DNA from: Galaxea fascicularis
Lineage: Eukaryota; Cnidaria; Anthozoa; Scleractinia; Euphylliidae
Direction of reading: 5' to 3'
NCBI GenBank assembly: GCA_948470475.1
Contig: OX419336.1
Coordinates: 781,001 to 845,000, forward strand
DNA length: 64,000 bases
Part shown: piece after piece, positions 49,003 to 60,633 of the stretch
Numbering within the stretch: the stretch's first letter is position 1
Layout of the letters: each line of letters starts with the position of its first letter
Made by a program: the position numbers and the translations under genes
The notes under the pieces: model-generated
The model's database searches: none
What the model saw: only the letters and a program-made list of their open reading frames with translations
What the model was told of the DNA's origin: nothing

Positions 49003-49207
49003 GTGACAAGGAATGGCCAACTGGGTACAGTCAAAAGGCGCGAACCGAAGGCTTCCTAATATGGATGCAAAGGCTATTGTCCGGAATTCGGTGTAGCTCG
49101 GTAGACACACGAACCCTCACGAAAGCTCATCTCAAACACAAAGCAGGGGAAATAGCACAATGTTTAATTTTACTGCTGGAGTATAATTACACCACTTTTG
49201 AATTGAA
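49003..49207. promoter_or_regulatory. Candidate bidirectional promoter between TOPAZ1-like and BIN3
   Basis: Only 205 bp separate the two divergent ATGs. No TATA box or CCAAT word is evident, so if both genes start here the promoter is of the TATA-less type. Untranslated leaders must be very short or overlap the other gene. Confidence 0.55.
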
Positions 49208-52200
49208 ATGAGTTGGTAAGCTACATTTGTACTCTGAAGACTTGTAGCAATTATGAAATTACGCCGTAGGATGTCATATCTAGCATGCTTGAAAAGGTTT
49301 TTGTTGTTAAAATTTCTAACCACGGGAAGTTCGAAGTCGTACATACAGCACGTTGGTGCATGTGTTCCTTGCAGCGGTTGCCTTGCAGCGCAGTGGATGT
49401 GTCGTTATACTAAGCTATCTGAACTGCCTGATATTTTTGCTTCAAATAATAGGAATCCCTTCAAGAAAGCGAAGCCCTCTCCGAAGCAAGCAGTGAGTAG
49501 AAAATATCCTGAGATATAATTCATGGTTCATATAAGAACACGCCCGGCGTGATTAATAGAAGACAATCGATGACGATTAGTTAATTGCCATCGATGGCTA
49601 CCGGCCAATCAATGACCAGTCGATAATGGCATTCTTGAGTCCTCAGAGGTTATTTGATTTATAGTCTCCCCAATTAGAGCACTCGTGTTCAGCAAGAATG
49701 ATTTGAGACTTAAAGAAAGTAATATTAATTGTTAACGTTTGGCATTCTTGCTGTTGAATCAATATTATTGGAAACACAAATAATAATATTGTATCATGCA
49801 TAAGCAGTTATACATGAGCCTTAACAATGTCACCATGCATTATATGGAGTTCCCAGTGTGCTGGTCTGGTCTTTCTGCTATTTCATGATTTCATGGGTTG
49901 GGTGGGTTGGATGATGTAAACCGCATTTGAATATATATACATAGAAAATGCGGTATATAAATCCATTACCATTACCATCTCTGATTGCTGACATATTTCT
50001 TTGACAAAATATAAATCATGGCTTTTAATAATAGCATTGGTACCTTACTGTGAAAATCTGAAAACCATGAACACAAGAAATATTTATGGAATGTGATTGT
50101 GTTTGAAGTAAAAGGCCAATCGCTCGCAAGAAAACTAAACAGTAAACATTAACGGTAGTTAGTTTGTAGTTTCATGTTGCTTCTGATTGGTTGCTACACA
50201 ATGGGAAATGTCAAAATCAAATCAAAGTGTTCACAGTTTTGGATTTGCACATTAAACTACCAGGTATGGATGTCAAAAGTCAATGGAAATGCAACAAGAG
50301 TCTGTTTGAATGATACTTGTGTTACTCCCCATTCTCTTTTGTAACAAAAGATGGTTAGATGCTTGTGACAATATCATAGTCTAGTCTTTCTTGACCAACA
50401 GATCTAACTTAATGGAATTACAAAATCAGTGTGACATACAGGATGCAATATGAATGGCTAAAAATAATCTGAATACAAACCACATAAAGATCCCTCAATC
50501 CAAGTTGTACTTCCTCTCTTATCGTTACAATAATTAATTGATAGTTCTTTGAAAACCCTACCAAATTTTGGACCACAGTGGTCTCCATTTGTCCCCATTT
50601 TTGGACCAAAAAGTCTCAAAATCAATTTTTCCATTTTGCACTGAGTAATTTCAGCCTCTTTCAAGTCAATTTCATTTAAAGCTTAAAATATTTCTTTGGA
50701 GTTTTTGTTCACTCTGCATTTGATATTGTAGACTTCATGCATAGAATGTAGCATTGCATGGATTGCTGTGTTTCGTTAAAGTGCTACTATGATCAAAAAA
50801 TCATTTTCTTTTTTCTTCAGATTTTGAAAGTGTGTTCGCTTAACACCTGACTGGCAAAATTTTGAGCTTTGATTTTTATCCAAAGGCTGCTTATTTTGAG
50901 TCTATTAGGTTTGGATTTCATGGTCCACTATTACTCATGTTCAAAACTGACCGATTGGACTTCAGAGGCTTGGATCTAGGGAAAAGTGACGTTATTTACT
51001 CACTAGCTTCAAATTTCAGCGTGTAAACGCAACTTATTATATATGCAAAACACAAGTTTAAAAATCTGAAAGCCCGAAACTCCCGTGCTGCATTTTAATT
51101 CAGCCGCGTACACACACATTGCATTCTTAAACCAGTGAGTCTTTTACGTCATTTTCTCCTTGACCCAGCTCTCTCAAGATTTTAAAGTTAGTAATGGCGG
51201 ACCAATAAATAACAAAATTCCAGTTAAGATAAACAGGTGTCTCTTTAAAATCAGAACTTAAAACTTGGGTCACTTAGTGTTTAGTTTTAAAATCCAAGGA
51301 AAAAGAAGAATTGTTATTTTGGTCGTAGTAGCACTTTAAGCTCTGAGTGTCAGTAAAAAGAAAGTGAATTATCATGATTATTGGCTACAGTGTCTTCTCC
51401 ACAAGACATCTGGTCATGCTGAAAACATTGACCTTGTTAATTATTAATGGCCCTAACAAAATGTAAGAACTGTAATAATATTTTCAAGTTCACCAAAAGT
51501 TTGAGCTGTCATTAAACTCAGCTGTAATTCAAGTGTTTGGAACATGTACAAGATATTTTTCAATCTTGACCTATCATCTCCAAAATCCATTTTTTAAATT
51601 CTCATTGTGTGATAATTTTCATACACGGGGTCACAGAAAAGTATTTATTTTAAGCAAGTTCCAGTTTTGCCTCAATTTGCATTCCAAACAAACTATGTTT
51701 GGCTGCCTTGGAAAAAGGTCAAAAGTAAGAAGAAAATATAACACTCTCTGGGTAAGATACATGTACAGGAATAATATTATTTTCAAACTTTTTTCAAGTT
51801 TTTTGTTAACATACTTTATATTAAACAGTACTTGGTGGAGTCATAGCTGAACCTAAAATAGGGAATTTGTGTGTGGAAAGGACTCTTTTTCATCTGATTA
51901 TTACAATAGTGCATACAACAAAGATCTTTTCATCATCTGTGGACTTGATACTCTAACAGCTAATAGTCTATACAAAACATTTTAAATTCATTTGGTATCT
52001 GTGTATGCAAATTGCCAGTAATATATTTTGTTTTGTAATCAAAATTTTTAAAATTACTCACTGACAGTTACTTACAATACTGTATCCCTTTCTTTATGCT
52101 AATCAGGGAATACTTACCCTTTCTTTCCCAGCATAAAACTGGAAATTACAAAATTGTTATTACTTACAACTAATTTACCGCGCATTTATAAAAGTTACAT

Positions 52201-55200
52201 GCCTTGTGGCGGAATTGCAAATATTGAGGGAGTACCCTTTCCTTCTTTTTAAGTTCCACATGCATGCTAGTTTATAAATTCTGATGTTATTAAAAGTAGC
52301 ATTTACTAATAAAAAAATGTTTCAATGTTTCAGGGAGATAGAGAATTTGAGAGAGAAGTGGCAAGATTTAATCAGTAAGTTGACTGTTTGTTCTCCTTGT
52401 AGTAGTTTTGTATCAAAAGATGGTTATGTGTTGTACACTAATCCTTTGAAAACCCTAACTTATTCAGGACCACAGTAGTCTCAATTTAAACCCAGTTTTA
52501 GCTCATGGATGATGTAGTCATGTCATGAGCTGTCAGAGGCAGTCTTATGGCACTTGCTCACTCACTCACATACTCCATTCTTTTGGATTAAACATTTTTT
52601 TCCCTGTCCCTTCCCTGCTAAGTATTGTTTTTGTGCCCTGAGTCTTCTGCACTAAACATTTGCAAGTTTTAGGGAGTATTAGAAAGGTGTAGGTTTTTGC
52701 TTGGCAGTACTGTGTGCATCACTATGTAAATATGGCATTGATCAGATTGAGTGATAATGTAGTGCAGATGGTTTTTTGTTTGATCCTTAAACAAAACATA
52801 CCATTGCAAAGTTGGAAAATGGAAAGTAAATACAATACGCTGCAAAAAACAAACAAGTTATTTAATCTTCAATGGGGCAAAAATGGATGTCAAAGTCTCA
52901 AAAGTGATGATGATAATGGCTGTGGTCACACTTGGGATTTTACGTTAGTAAAAGGCTTTAACCGTGGTAAATAGGATGTAAAAAAACTTTACTATAGTAA
53001 AACTAATTAGTTGACTTAACACGTTCCAGATGGTTTCCTAAGAGATATGTGTCACTCAAATGGTGAGCCTGAGGACAGGTGATAATTCTTACGACATTCC
53101 ATGAATGTTTTATTTTTCATCCAGTTGCGTGACTGTCTGTACATCTTTGTCTCTAATTCTGCTAGATGGAACCCCGTAATGGAACCCCAACGTGTTATTT
53201 CTTTAATTGTCGCTCTTTTTTCTCTCATTTGGAGAGTTGCATTCACTGGAAATTGTGCCGCTGCCGATACTGCTTCTATCCCATTATTTTCTCGGCCAAA
53301 TATAAGCGGTCCATGCTGAAGTACTTCGCGGCCGTGATCGTCTGAAAAACCGCCCGGTGGGATTATGAAACTATTGCGGAATGGTGGAACTCTAAAGTGA
53401 AAAGAACATGCAGTTTTCTTAAAAAAGCGTGCTACCCAAAATCCATATGCATTTGTTTTCAGACAACAGATAGAAGAAATTTGGCTACACGGAATAAAAA
53501 ACACTTGAATTGAATGATTTACTTCTAAATTTATGCTCGACTCACAAATGAAACACGAACATCAGATGTAGGTGTATGATTCCTTGAAATCCAGAATTTA
53601 CTGTGGACTTACCTCGAATGAAAGCGAAAATTGTCTGTCCACTGTGATATCTCTACTGTACTGTTTGGCGCGAAAAAAGGAAAAGAATAGGCTGGCAGCG
53701 CTAAAAATACATGTATAAGTATTCAGCAACGTGACACTCAGGGAACGCATCTCAAATAATGCGACAAGATGTCAACTGAATAAACAAAGTTTAGATATAT
53801 CAGCGATAAACCATATCGTTTTAAGAAAGTTTACTATGGTAAACTTTGCTTTCATCCTACCGCCGTTGCCACAGCAACAGACTAGATCTGTGTTTACCAT
53901 AGTAAAATGAGAAAAGCCGGTCACATTAGAAAACGTGTTTACAGTAGTAAACTCGACTTTACTATAGTAAAAAAAGCCCAAGTGTGACCACAGCCAATAT
54001 ATTGGCAATCACTGTGGTTCATTATTATTTTTATTTGGGTGAATAAAGGATAGCCTTGTCACCTCAATCCCAATGTCGTGCAAGGTCAAAGTTGAAGACA
54101 AGAGAAAATAATGCCAAAGGTATAATGTTCACAACAATTAATGCATCGAGAGTGACCTTCCTCATTCATGAGTCTTTGATTCATACCAGCTTATTTGGAA
54201 CTCACTAGGCTAGATTTCATTTACACTCTAAAGCTTTAATACAAATGTATTTTCTTATGTAGATTGGAAGTGGCAACCAAGAAGATTTACAAAGACACCA
54301 AAAAGTATGGAGATGCTCTGTCAGGTAAAGAATACAGAATGATGTGATCATAATTTTGAAAACTTGTTGCATACATTTTGTGCAATACCTGTACATGTAT
54401 CATATAGACAGCTTTTGAAGTTAATTCCTTTTAAATGCCTGATCCACATACAGGTTTTGTATGATTACTTCACTGTGACAAAATAGCCTGTTCTATTGAG
54501 TCCCATTCTTAACATTCACAGAAAATTAAATAAAACCTTACTTATTGTTCTGCTGTAGCCTTGTCAAAAGCCGAATTGAGGATTTATCAAGATCTTGTCT
54601 CAAGTCCAGTCTCACAGGATGACTTGTTTTGGGAGCCTGTAAGTAAGGGACAGCATGATCAATTTTTTCCAAGAACTTTGCAGTAAGACTCCTACAAAAA
54701 TAAAGTCTCAGTTTGTGATAAATTTGTAATTTACTGAAAGGCAAAAGGACTGTGTCCTCATACTATATTGCGGATCACAGTGTGTGCTCTCAATTTAGGT
54801 ATTGTGGTTCAATTTACCCTTGATACAAATTGGTATTTTAGTTTTTTCGGGTGTATGGCAAAACCAGATAATGAATGCAAAACTAATGAAAATACCATTA
54901 TATTATTTTTTGTACCAAAAGTAAAATGAACCACAATATAGGCACTGTTTAACGTGCACTGTTTAAAATAATAGTTTCTTTGATGGATTTTGTGTCTGAC
55001 CAGAAAATGTAGCAAGCATCCTGAAAATCAACTGTGGGTTATAGCATTAATTCAGTGCCACAATCTATGTATCAGGGAACATCATCTTAACTAGAGTGGC
55101 TGTAGTCTCTTGTACAAAATGTACTCTTCTCTTGGTCATATTTGTCGTAAATCTTTCAAGCAGTTCTTTTAGTTTTATGTATTGTTCCAGTTTGGTGGAT

Positions 55201-58000
55201 CCATGTAGTGAAATAAGTAAAGTATTTTTTTCGTTTCCCGTGTTGTTGTTTTCACAGCTTCAAGAATGCATGGCCTGTGCTGAAAGGTTAGATGAGTTGC
55301 GACAAGAACTGGTGAGTGTACTGTGCATGAAAAAAAAAAAAAAACTCTCCAAAAATACTGATTCCTTTGAAACAGCAATTCAGTAGAACATTCCAAATGA
55401 AGTATTCCCCCAAAAAGTGTTAAGTTAACTCTCAAAATAATAAAACATGGTCCTCATTTAGGAAAGGTGCAATCAATGAAAATAAGTGATGTCCAGGACA
55501 GTCAAACTTTGATTATCAGGACTATTTCCTCTGGTCCCATATTTCCATGAATGTTACAAGTACTAAGCCATTATGAATCCTAAAAAACTGTCATAAGATT
55601 TTTTTTCAATTTGGATATTGAAAATTACGTTTAAAACAGGTTTGTTTCCCTTTAAGAACTGTCAAAATACTTGGCGCCTACATGCAAATTTGTGAATGAA
55701 GTGCATTTGAGTGATTTCTGATTTGCTGAGACATCAACTCAATTTTAAAATTTTTTTGGATTATCCAGACTCTCAAATGTTCAGACATTTGACTTCAGTC
55801 CCAGAAAATTCAGATAATCGAGGCTTCACTGTAAATACCCAAAGAATGCACTAAAAGTACTGTAGCAACTGGCTCCATCCTCCCCCTCCCCTCCCCCTAC
55901 CCCTCTACAGACACTCCTGCCCCCCTCAACAAGAAGTAATAGTGGTCAAAAACAACTCAACAACTAACTCGTAGTTGTAACAGAAAGGTCAACTCTCATA
56001 TATAACTGTCTTTCTTTTGTCTTCAGGCAATTAGAAACCAGAAGACTGTAACAGAACCCATGAAAAAGTAAAGCATTATCAATACCAGTATGCAGTGTTT
56101 TATTTAGAGCTTACAACAAGCAAACTGAATTGATTTTAAAGAGATTCCTTTGATCAATGTACCAGTCTTTTATCCTTAGGCTAATTCAAGTTGTATATGT
56201 TATATCTATTTTTAGGTTTAGTGGTGTGTTTCCTAGTGTGAATGCAGCAATCAAAAGAAGAGATCAAGCACTACAGGTACAAAATATTAAGATGGAATTC
56301 CTGGGTATTGTCTAATTAGTTCGAGCAAACTCCAACATTTCAGCACAGCCCCACTTCATTAATTATTTGGATCAGGGTAAGTATGACAGTGATACGTACA
56401 TGTATAATTAATGAATGGGCTTTTCAGAACGCTCTCCCTAAAAGTGATTCAAGGTCATGTTTAACATTTAATACGACTGCCCCCTTGTCCTCATTTTCAG
56501 GAATTTCAGCTTGGTAAGAGGGTCCCCTAAACGTTTTTCGTGAAACGTGATTGGGACTATTTTTTTCTCGTGAAACGTGACTTGGGTTTTTTCTATTTAT
56601 TCGTGATCCGTGATTGCCCATATTTGATTTTTGCGTGAACGTGAACGAATTGTTGTATAGTTGAATTGTTGCTTCCAGTCTAAAAGGCAAGCACCTTTTG
56701 TGTTTGTGTTTGAAGGATTACCAGAAATACCAAGCCAAAGGGTTGAAATTGCAAGAAAGGGAAAAAACGCCGCAAAATCAAGCCAAAGTGGAAGCGGTAA
56801 GATGATATTCTTCGTGTTAGGGCGATGGAAGACTGTATTCCATTATGTTTTGTCTTATTTTTTACTTTGTTTGCAAGAAATTTACGTGTACTGGACACAA
56901 TATTTTGATAGTTCATTGCTTTATATTAGACGATTTATTCAACATAAGTAACGCATGGTATGTTGCGGACATGACCTACATAAAAAAAATTGTATTTTCT
57001 GCCTGTAGAATAATCAAGCACTAACAGTAGCCAAACTGGATTATGAAAGACAGAATGCCGTTATGCTAGAGGTAGGCCTGTAGGTATACAGTTGAGGGCA
57101 TTTGAGGCTAGAGGGGAAGTTGTGTGTGCGTGCGTGTATGCGTTAGTGCGTGTGTTTGTGAACGGAGGAGAGTTGCAGAATAAACACGAGGCCGAAGATT
57201 GGTATTTTTGTCAAAACCAACTCGTGGTTTAGACTGGTAATGTTCAGTTTCTAATTGGTTATAACAGATTTAACAAATAAGCGGCTGAAATAAGTAGAGT
57301 AAGAAATTAAAAGTTTTATTAAAGTGATTTAAGGAGGATTATAAATTAACTCTGGTTTCATCATTGGCAAGAAGCACCAGTCTTTACTTAGAACCCTGAA
57401 TGTTTCTTAATAAACCGTGCATGTATTATTTGATATCTTTAACTCCAACTCATAGGTTTAATTTAGCACTCAAATGCCCCAAAATGAGGGGAAATCGAGG
57501 CTACGGAGGGTTGCTGAAATTAGTATTTATAAAGCCATCGCGAAACTCCGATTTCAGTTACATAAACTAGCTTTTTACTGTGGAAAAATGAATTCCCCAG
57601 ATATGTGAATATTTAGTTAAATTTTATACAATGATTGTTTCAGGAATTACCGCAGCTTATCGAAGGCAGAATAGACTATTTTGAGCCGTCGTTTGAAGCC
57701 ATGATTCGATCTGGGGTAAGCTTATTAAAATTTGTCAACATTCTTCGAGGGTCAACCAACAGATCCTTTTGTGTCTCTTTCGAGAACTGCATGGCGACCT
57801 TAAAGAGAATCTCGTGTCAATTTGATGTTGCTTTCGTTTGTTTTAAGGCAAGTTACTACAGTCAAGCGTCAGAAGCTCTGTCAGACCTCACAAACAAACT
57901 ATGCTGGAAAAACACAGAACTATCACAAGAGGATTGCCAAGATCAACTTCAACAAAAACTCGCGGAAATAAAATCACTGTCGATTGTGGAGGATGGCTGA
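49208..58000 (+). CDS. BIN3: Bridging integrator 3 (BIN3), N-BAR domain protein
   Basis: BIN3 is a BAR-domain protein that binds curved membranes and links to actin and Rho-type GTPase signalling. Twelve coding exons: 49208-49215, 49453-49492, 52334-52374, 54263-54324, 54559-54638, 55258-55311, 56027-56067, 56216-56276, 56716-56796, 57009-57071, 57644-57715, 57848-58000. All phases join, giving 251 aa plus stop, close to the usual 253. Matching blocks: MSWNPFKKAKPSPKQ at the start, DREFEREVARF, MACAERLDEL, QKTVTEPMKKFSGVFPSVNA, AIKRRDQALQDYQ, GRIDYFEPSFEAMI, and SLSIVEDG at the end. The first coding exon has only 8 nt. Introns hold several MITEs. A candidate AATAAA lies at 58964, beyond the SINE at 58268. 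Confidence 0.92.
49493..50775. other. BIN3 intron, no feature recognised
   Basis: AT-rich intron sequence. A stretch near 50545-50620 (GAAAACCCTACCAAATTTTG, GGACCACAGTGGTCTC) resembles 52445-52485 (GAAAACCCTAACTTATTCAG, GACCACAGTAGTCTC), so a decayed dispersed repeat is likely. Confidence 0.4.
50776..51339. mobile_element. Short inverted-repeat element with TTAA ends (564 bp)
   Basis: Left TTAAAGTGCTACTATGATCA and right GGTCGTAGTAGCACTTTAA are inverted with a few changes. TTAA at each end parallels the element at 13799-14190. No transposase. Lies in the second BIN3 intron. Confidence 0.72.
51340..52333. other. BIN3 intron, no feature recognised
   Basis: AT-rich sequence with short open frames; nothing further supported before the exon at 52334. 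Confidence 0.4.
52918..53995. mobile_element. Inverted-repeat transposon, 1,078 bp, with TTTACTATAGTAAA palindromes
   Basis: Ends GGCTGTGGTCACACTTGGG and CCCAAGTGTGACCACAGCC are perfect inverted copies; AAT lies on both outer sides. At least five palindromes of the TTTACTAYRGTAAA kind sit close to the ends (near 52988, 53830, 53898, 53940, 53958). A 150-codon minus-strand frame (53052-53504) has no family I recognise. In a BIN3 intron. Confidence 0.78.
54800..54938. mobile_element. MITE with TA ends (139 bp)
   Basis: TATTGTGGTTCAATTTACCC at the left mirrors AAAATGAACCACAATA at the right, with TA at both outer ends as expected for Tc1/mariner-type elements. In a BIN3 intron. Confidence 0.65.
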
Positions 58001-58267
58001 CTTTGTGGACCTGCTCGTTTGTACTGTCAGGAAAAAAACATCATTCCAGTGCCCATTACACCGGTGGATTTATTGTGGATTTCTTAACTTTCAGGCAAAT
58101 AAGGGATCAAACATTAACTATTAATATGGGATATTATGAAGGGATCAAACAGTGCGATTCTTAGCGTAAAAATACGTTCACCAGTACCAAGGAGTTTCGG
58201 ATCAATGTCAGTATGTGGGGCAGCTGCGCACCTACCCCACCCTTAACTCAACAAGTTATAATAGGTA

Positions 58268-58627
58268 CATATATATGTTGTGCCGCGTAGCACTATAAAC
58301 ACATACAAGTGGTGGAACAGAGAATTAACTCTGAAGTGTAAATTAAAGTGCTAATAGAAACCCATGAAAAACCCACTGGGCGTTAGCCCTAGTAAAGGGT
58401 ATCAGGGAACCACACGAGGCAAAGAAAACCGACTAGTCGGCAGAGCAACGGTAGATCTAATCCGGAGGTCGTGGGTTCGATTCTCACCGAGGTCATAAGA
58501 ATTTTTTCTTTGCCTCGTGTGGTTCCCTGATACCCTTTACTAGGGCTAACGCCCAGAGGGTTTTTCATGGGTTTCTATTAGCACTTTAATTTACACTTCA
58601 GAGTTAATTCTCTGTTCCACCACTTGT
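58268..58627 (+). mobile_element. Foldback SINE-like element, copy 1 (360 bp)
   Basis: Flanked by a 15-bp duplication AAGTTATAATAGGTA (58253-58267 and 58628-58642). Structure: a 37-bp head (TTGTGCCGCGTAGC), a 124-bp arm (58305-58428), a 75-bp tRNA-like core (58429-58503), and an inverted 124-bp arm (58504-58627) identical to the first except for one base. The core holds an A box-like GTCGGCAGAGCAACGGTAG and a B box GTGGGTTCGATTCTC. The duplication length fits LINE-driven retroposition. Lies just after BIN3's stop, possibly in its 3' UTR. Confidence 0.85.
58429..58503 (+). repeat. tRNA-like core of foldback SINE copy 1
   Basis: CCGACTAGTCGGCAGAGCAA then ACGGTAGATC and GGAGGTCGTGGGTTCGATTC hold A and B boxes at tRNA spacing. 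No acceptor stem pairs within it, so it is not called a tRNA gene. Confidence 0.6.
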
Positions 58628-59740
58628 AAGTTATAATAGGTAATGAGCTGGTGTTAATGTTGGGTTAGGGGAGGGGTGGGTGCACAGTTGCCAAGACACT
58701 GAAATTGAGGTTTTGTAGTTGAGGTGGAGCGTGTGCATTCGCATCCATCCGGAAATTTCGACTGGGAAAACGAGTGAATGTCTGGCAAATAATTCTGTAA
58801 GTGAAGTGAAAAGAAAACTGGTTGGTCGGGCGTGAATCAGCTTGACTAACAGGTTAAAGAAATGTCGGCAAGACGAGAAAAGTATTTTCGCACAGGCTGC
58901 TAATTGTTGAACAGACAGTGGTGCACAAGGACAAAAATATCTTGATGACAAAGTCGCCTTCAGAATAAATTTACATTATATTTACTGTAATTAAAGAATA
59001 TTTATGTACCTGGCATGAAATTGTGGAATAAATACTCGGTTAGATTTAAAGTTTGTTTGTTTCACCTCTTTTGAAGATAAAGAAGAACACGGTTCACTCT
59101 CGTGGATCGCGGTCGCAAAAGTTTCTTATTCATTACATTTCTAATACCCTGCGAGCGGTTGGTTTCTCTTGAGTTTCTCTCTCAGGAAGCGCAGGAGAAC
59201 AAACTGTTCGCAGGGTAAATCTCTAAAGTAATTAGCTAGAAACGTTTTTTTCTATACACAGGAACTGAACGTTCAAAGAGTTCAGTCTTCGTCATAGCCC
59301 ATCATAATGCACGCTCCCGTCTCGCACGGGGCAGTTAAGATGCGGCAGGTCTATAGACCGTATTCATAAATGGTGGCGAAGAATTTATTCGTTTGTCTTT
59401 GTGCTAATCATCCTCACCAGCCTCGTTAGCACGAATAAAATTCAAAAGAATTCTAGCCCCAAATTGGTCATTTCAATCGCATTGCGCGATCTTTCACGGT
59501 ACTCGCGGAACAGGACTGGAAAAGAACTTCTGTTGCAGTTTTGTCTTCGCGAGAAATGCCACCTTACGAGCGGGTGAGGGACAGGGGTAAAGTTTGGTTG
59601 AGCCACCTCATCCTCGGAGACCCAGGGGCAGATAGTCGGGATAGGACGAAGTTTGGGACTTACGAAAGGGTAAGTTGCTCATGCTCTCCTCTTCCTGTCC
59701 CCGGAGAACGACCCTGGGAATGAGGTTGGAGAGAGTGGAG
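58628..59740. other. Downstream of BIN3, nothing clearly recognised
   Basis: Contains AATAAA signals at 58964 and 59028 that could end BIN3 transcripts. The remainder is short open frames only. Confidence 0.35.
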
Positions 59741-59819
59741 CCCGGGGGGGGGGGGTATTGCCATATATGGGCTATAAAGGTATGTGCCGCTGTGAAGGGT
59801 ATGGTTTTCAAGCAGTTTT

Positions 59820-59865
<46 letters not shown>

Positions 59866-59895
59866 GTATCATTTTTCACGAAACTGACCAGATGG

Positions 59896-59926
<31 letters not shown>

Positions 59927-60592
59927 CTGGAATTGCTACTCAAAAATATGTATAAAAAAATGAAATCGGCAAGTTAATATTTTCACGATTATTGGCCTCC
60001 TCGACAGCGTTGATAGATGACTATCATAGAACGCTACTGGATATTATCAACTGTCAAAATCGGGTTTCAGACGGAAATCGGTGGTATTAATACTGGTTAA
60101 AATCAAACGATTTATTGTCTCTATGATGTGTGCGTACGTGCTTGGCATTACTCTGCATGTAACCAGCGACCCTGGCCAGCGACGCGATCAGAATACGGGG
60201 TTGAAGATCAAAAACCCGGCCCGTGTCCAAAATTAGAACTCACTTAATTAAGACTGCTCTTTGTGACTGCAAGAGAGAAGGTGGACGGTTTGGTACGAAG
60301 AAAGAGGTGGACTGGTTTTGGAAAAAAAAAAAGAAAAAAAAGACTGGACAAGTATAAATAAATCTTTTTTCAAGAGAGAAGTGATTGTGGTACAACGTTT
60401 TGCTTTGGCTTTTCTTTAGATTGTGCTAGTGACCTCAGTTTCTGGAAAACAGCTACTCTAGGATAGGTGTGATTTTGGGAAGTTTACTCTAGTATAGGGT
60501 AGCAAATAGGCTAAGGGTTCCAGGGTCCCAGCGGCACATCCCCACCCAGAATTTCCTAAAGTCTCCCCCCCTCCCCCCCGGGAGTGGAGTTG
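59741..60592. repeat. G-run-ended repeat (about 0.85 kb)
   Basis: Starts with GCCCGGGGGGGGGGGG and GGTATGTGCCGCTGTGAAGG; ends with TCCCAGCGGCACATCCCCAC and CCCCCCCTCCCCCCCGGGAG. The ends mirror each other roughly (TATGTGCCGCTG against CAGCGGCACATC). Inner words such as CTAGCATAGGGTAT and CTAGTATAGGGTA repeat. Probably an old DNA transposon. Confidence 0.55.
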
Positions 60593-60609
60593 ACGAGTTA
60601 TGCAAACAT

Positions 60610-60633
60610 ATGGCTGATTCAAAGCCCTTCATA
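60610..60633 (+). pseudogene. Severed N-terminal codons of the heparanase gene
   Basis: ATG at 60610 opens the frame MADSKPFI; the last three codons (CCCTTCATA) are the left target duplication. The transposon's first bases TAG then give a stop. The same CCCTTCATA recurs at 62957 and continues, in the same frame, into the heparanase sequence. Confidence 0.7.

Noticed and set aside
49253..49492. BIN3 starting at ATG 49253 with a long N-terminal extension
   Set aside because: The upstream ATGAGTTG microexon spliced to 49453 gives the expected Met-Ser-Trp start and keeps phase; the extension resembles nothing known.
53052..53504. A host gene in the 150-codon minus-strand frame
   Set aside because: It lies wholly between transposon inverted repeats in a BIN3 intron, so any coding would belong to the element.
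58429..58503. A true tRNA gene
   Set aside because: A and B boxes are present, but no acceptor stem or complete cloverleaf can be drawn and the segment is embedded in a mobile unit; the same holds for 43400-43465 and 11720-11800.
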